A program made the position numbers and the translations under genes. The notes beneath the pieces are model-generated. The model saw only the letters and a program-made list of their open reading frames with translations, did not search any database and was not told the origin of the DNA. Below are positions 5,843-6,054 of a stretch of 6,054 bases of DNA, piece after piece. Location of the stretch: assembly GCA_900769385.1 (NCBI GenBank), contig CAAGGO010000127.1:1-6054 (forward strand), written 5' to 3'. Every line of letters begins with the position of its first letter. Position 1 is the first letter of the stretch. The DNA comes from Rikenellaceae bacterium. GTDB lineage: Bacteria; Bacteroidota; Bacteroidia; Bacteroidales; UBA932.

Positions 5843-6054
5843 ATGAATGCTAACCTACATATACAGGTGTGGAACAACTGCCTCCAGATGATTAAAGGGG
5901 TAATCAATCCTACCCAGTATGGTACCTGGTTTGAGCCAATCAAGCCGGTGAGCCTTTCAGGTAATGTATTTACCATTGAGGTTCCATCGGACTTCTTCAG
6001 GGACTACCTTGAGGAGCATTACATCTCTTTTATATCAAAAGCGTTGCGTAAGGA
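5843..6054 (+). CDS. dnaA: Chromosomal replication initiator protein DnaA, N-terminal part
   Basis: The first 70 codons plus two bases of an open frame continue past the window edge. DnaA is the AAA+ ATPase that binds DnaA boxes and melts the chromosomal origin. What is visible is domain I, the part that self-associates and contacts the DnaB helicase: VWNNCLQMIK (9-18), INPTQYGTWFEPIKPVSL (21-38), VFTIEVPSDFF (42-52) and YLEEHYISFISKALRK (55-70), all in the expected order and spacing. The AAA+ and DNA-binding domains lie outside. The ATG at 5843 starts at the usual family position; the preceding bases are A-rich with no strong Shine-Dalgarno site. The gene has its own upstream region after the terminator at 5668-5699, so it is transcribed apart from the amidase-MCE unit although in the same direction. 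Confidence 0.93.
   Translation, partial: MNANLHIQVWNNCLQMIKGVINPTQYGTWFEPIKPVSLSGNVFTIEVPSDFFRDYLEEHYISFISKALRK

Noticed and set aside
5868..5876. TGTGGAACA as a reverse DnaA box at the 5' end of dnaA
   Set aside because: It has two mismatches to TGTGNATAA, is single, and lies inside coding sequence.

Overview
The window looks like ordinary chromosomal DNA from a member of the Bacteroidota, most likely order Bacteroidales. The evidence is threefold. The control regions carry the TAnnTTTG -7 elements and A-rich leaders without clear Shine-Dalgarno sites that are typical of the phylum. The LptD has the long, tyrosine/asparagine-rich barrel style of Bacteroidota. The DnaA N-terminus (VWNNCLQMIK, GTWFEPIKPV, YLEEHY) reads like Bacteroidota DnaA. 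The genus cannot be fixed from this sequence alone.

Layout. A leftward unit, lptD (514-3351) then ridA (109-489), is separated by only 24 bases and ends at a strong intrinsic terminator (29-62). An 88-base divergent intergenic region (3352-3439) carries -7 elements on both strands. A rightward unit follows: a secreted septal-type N-acetylmuramoyl-L-alanine amidase with a C-terminal SPOR-like domain (3440-4690), then, 7 bases later, an MCE/MlaD-family lipid-transport protein (4698-5618). That unit ends at a 13-bp-stem terminator (5668-5699). After a 224-base A/T-rich intergenic stretch, dnaA begins at 5843 and runs off the right edge.

How the genes fit together. Three of the five genes build or maintain the Gram-negative envelope: LptD inserts lipopolysaccharide into the outer leaflet of the outer membrane, the amidase splits septal peptidoglycan, and the MCE protein moves phospholipid between the membranes. 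RidA is a cytosolic reactive-enamine/imine deaminase that appears to share the lptD transcript. DnaA starts a separate transcription unit for replication initiation. I see no mobile element, CRISPR array, RNA gene, toxin/antitoxin or defence gene, and no clearly new system. The observations most worth a second look are the interlocked, face-to-face promoters between lptD and the amidase gene, the reduced cysteine set of this LptD, and the apparent absence of consensus DnaA boxes upstream of dnaA.
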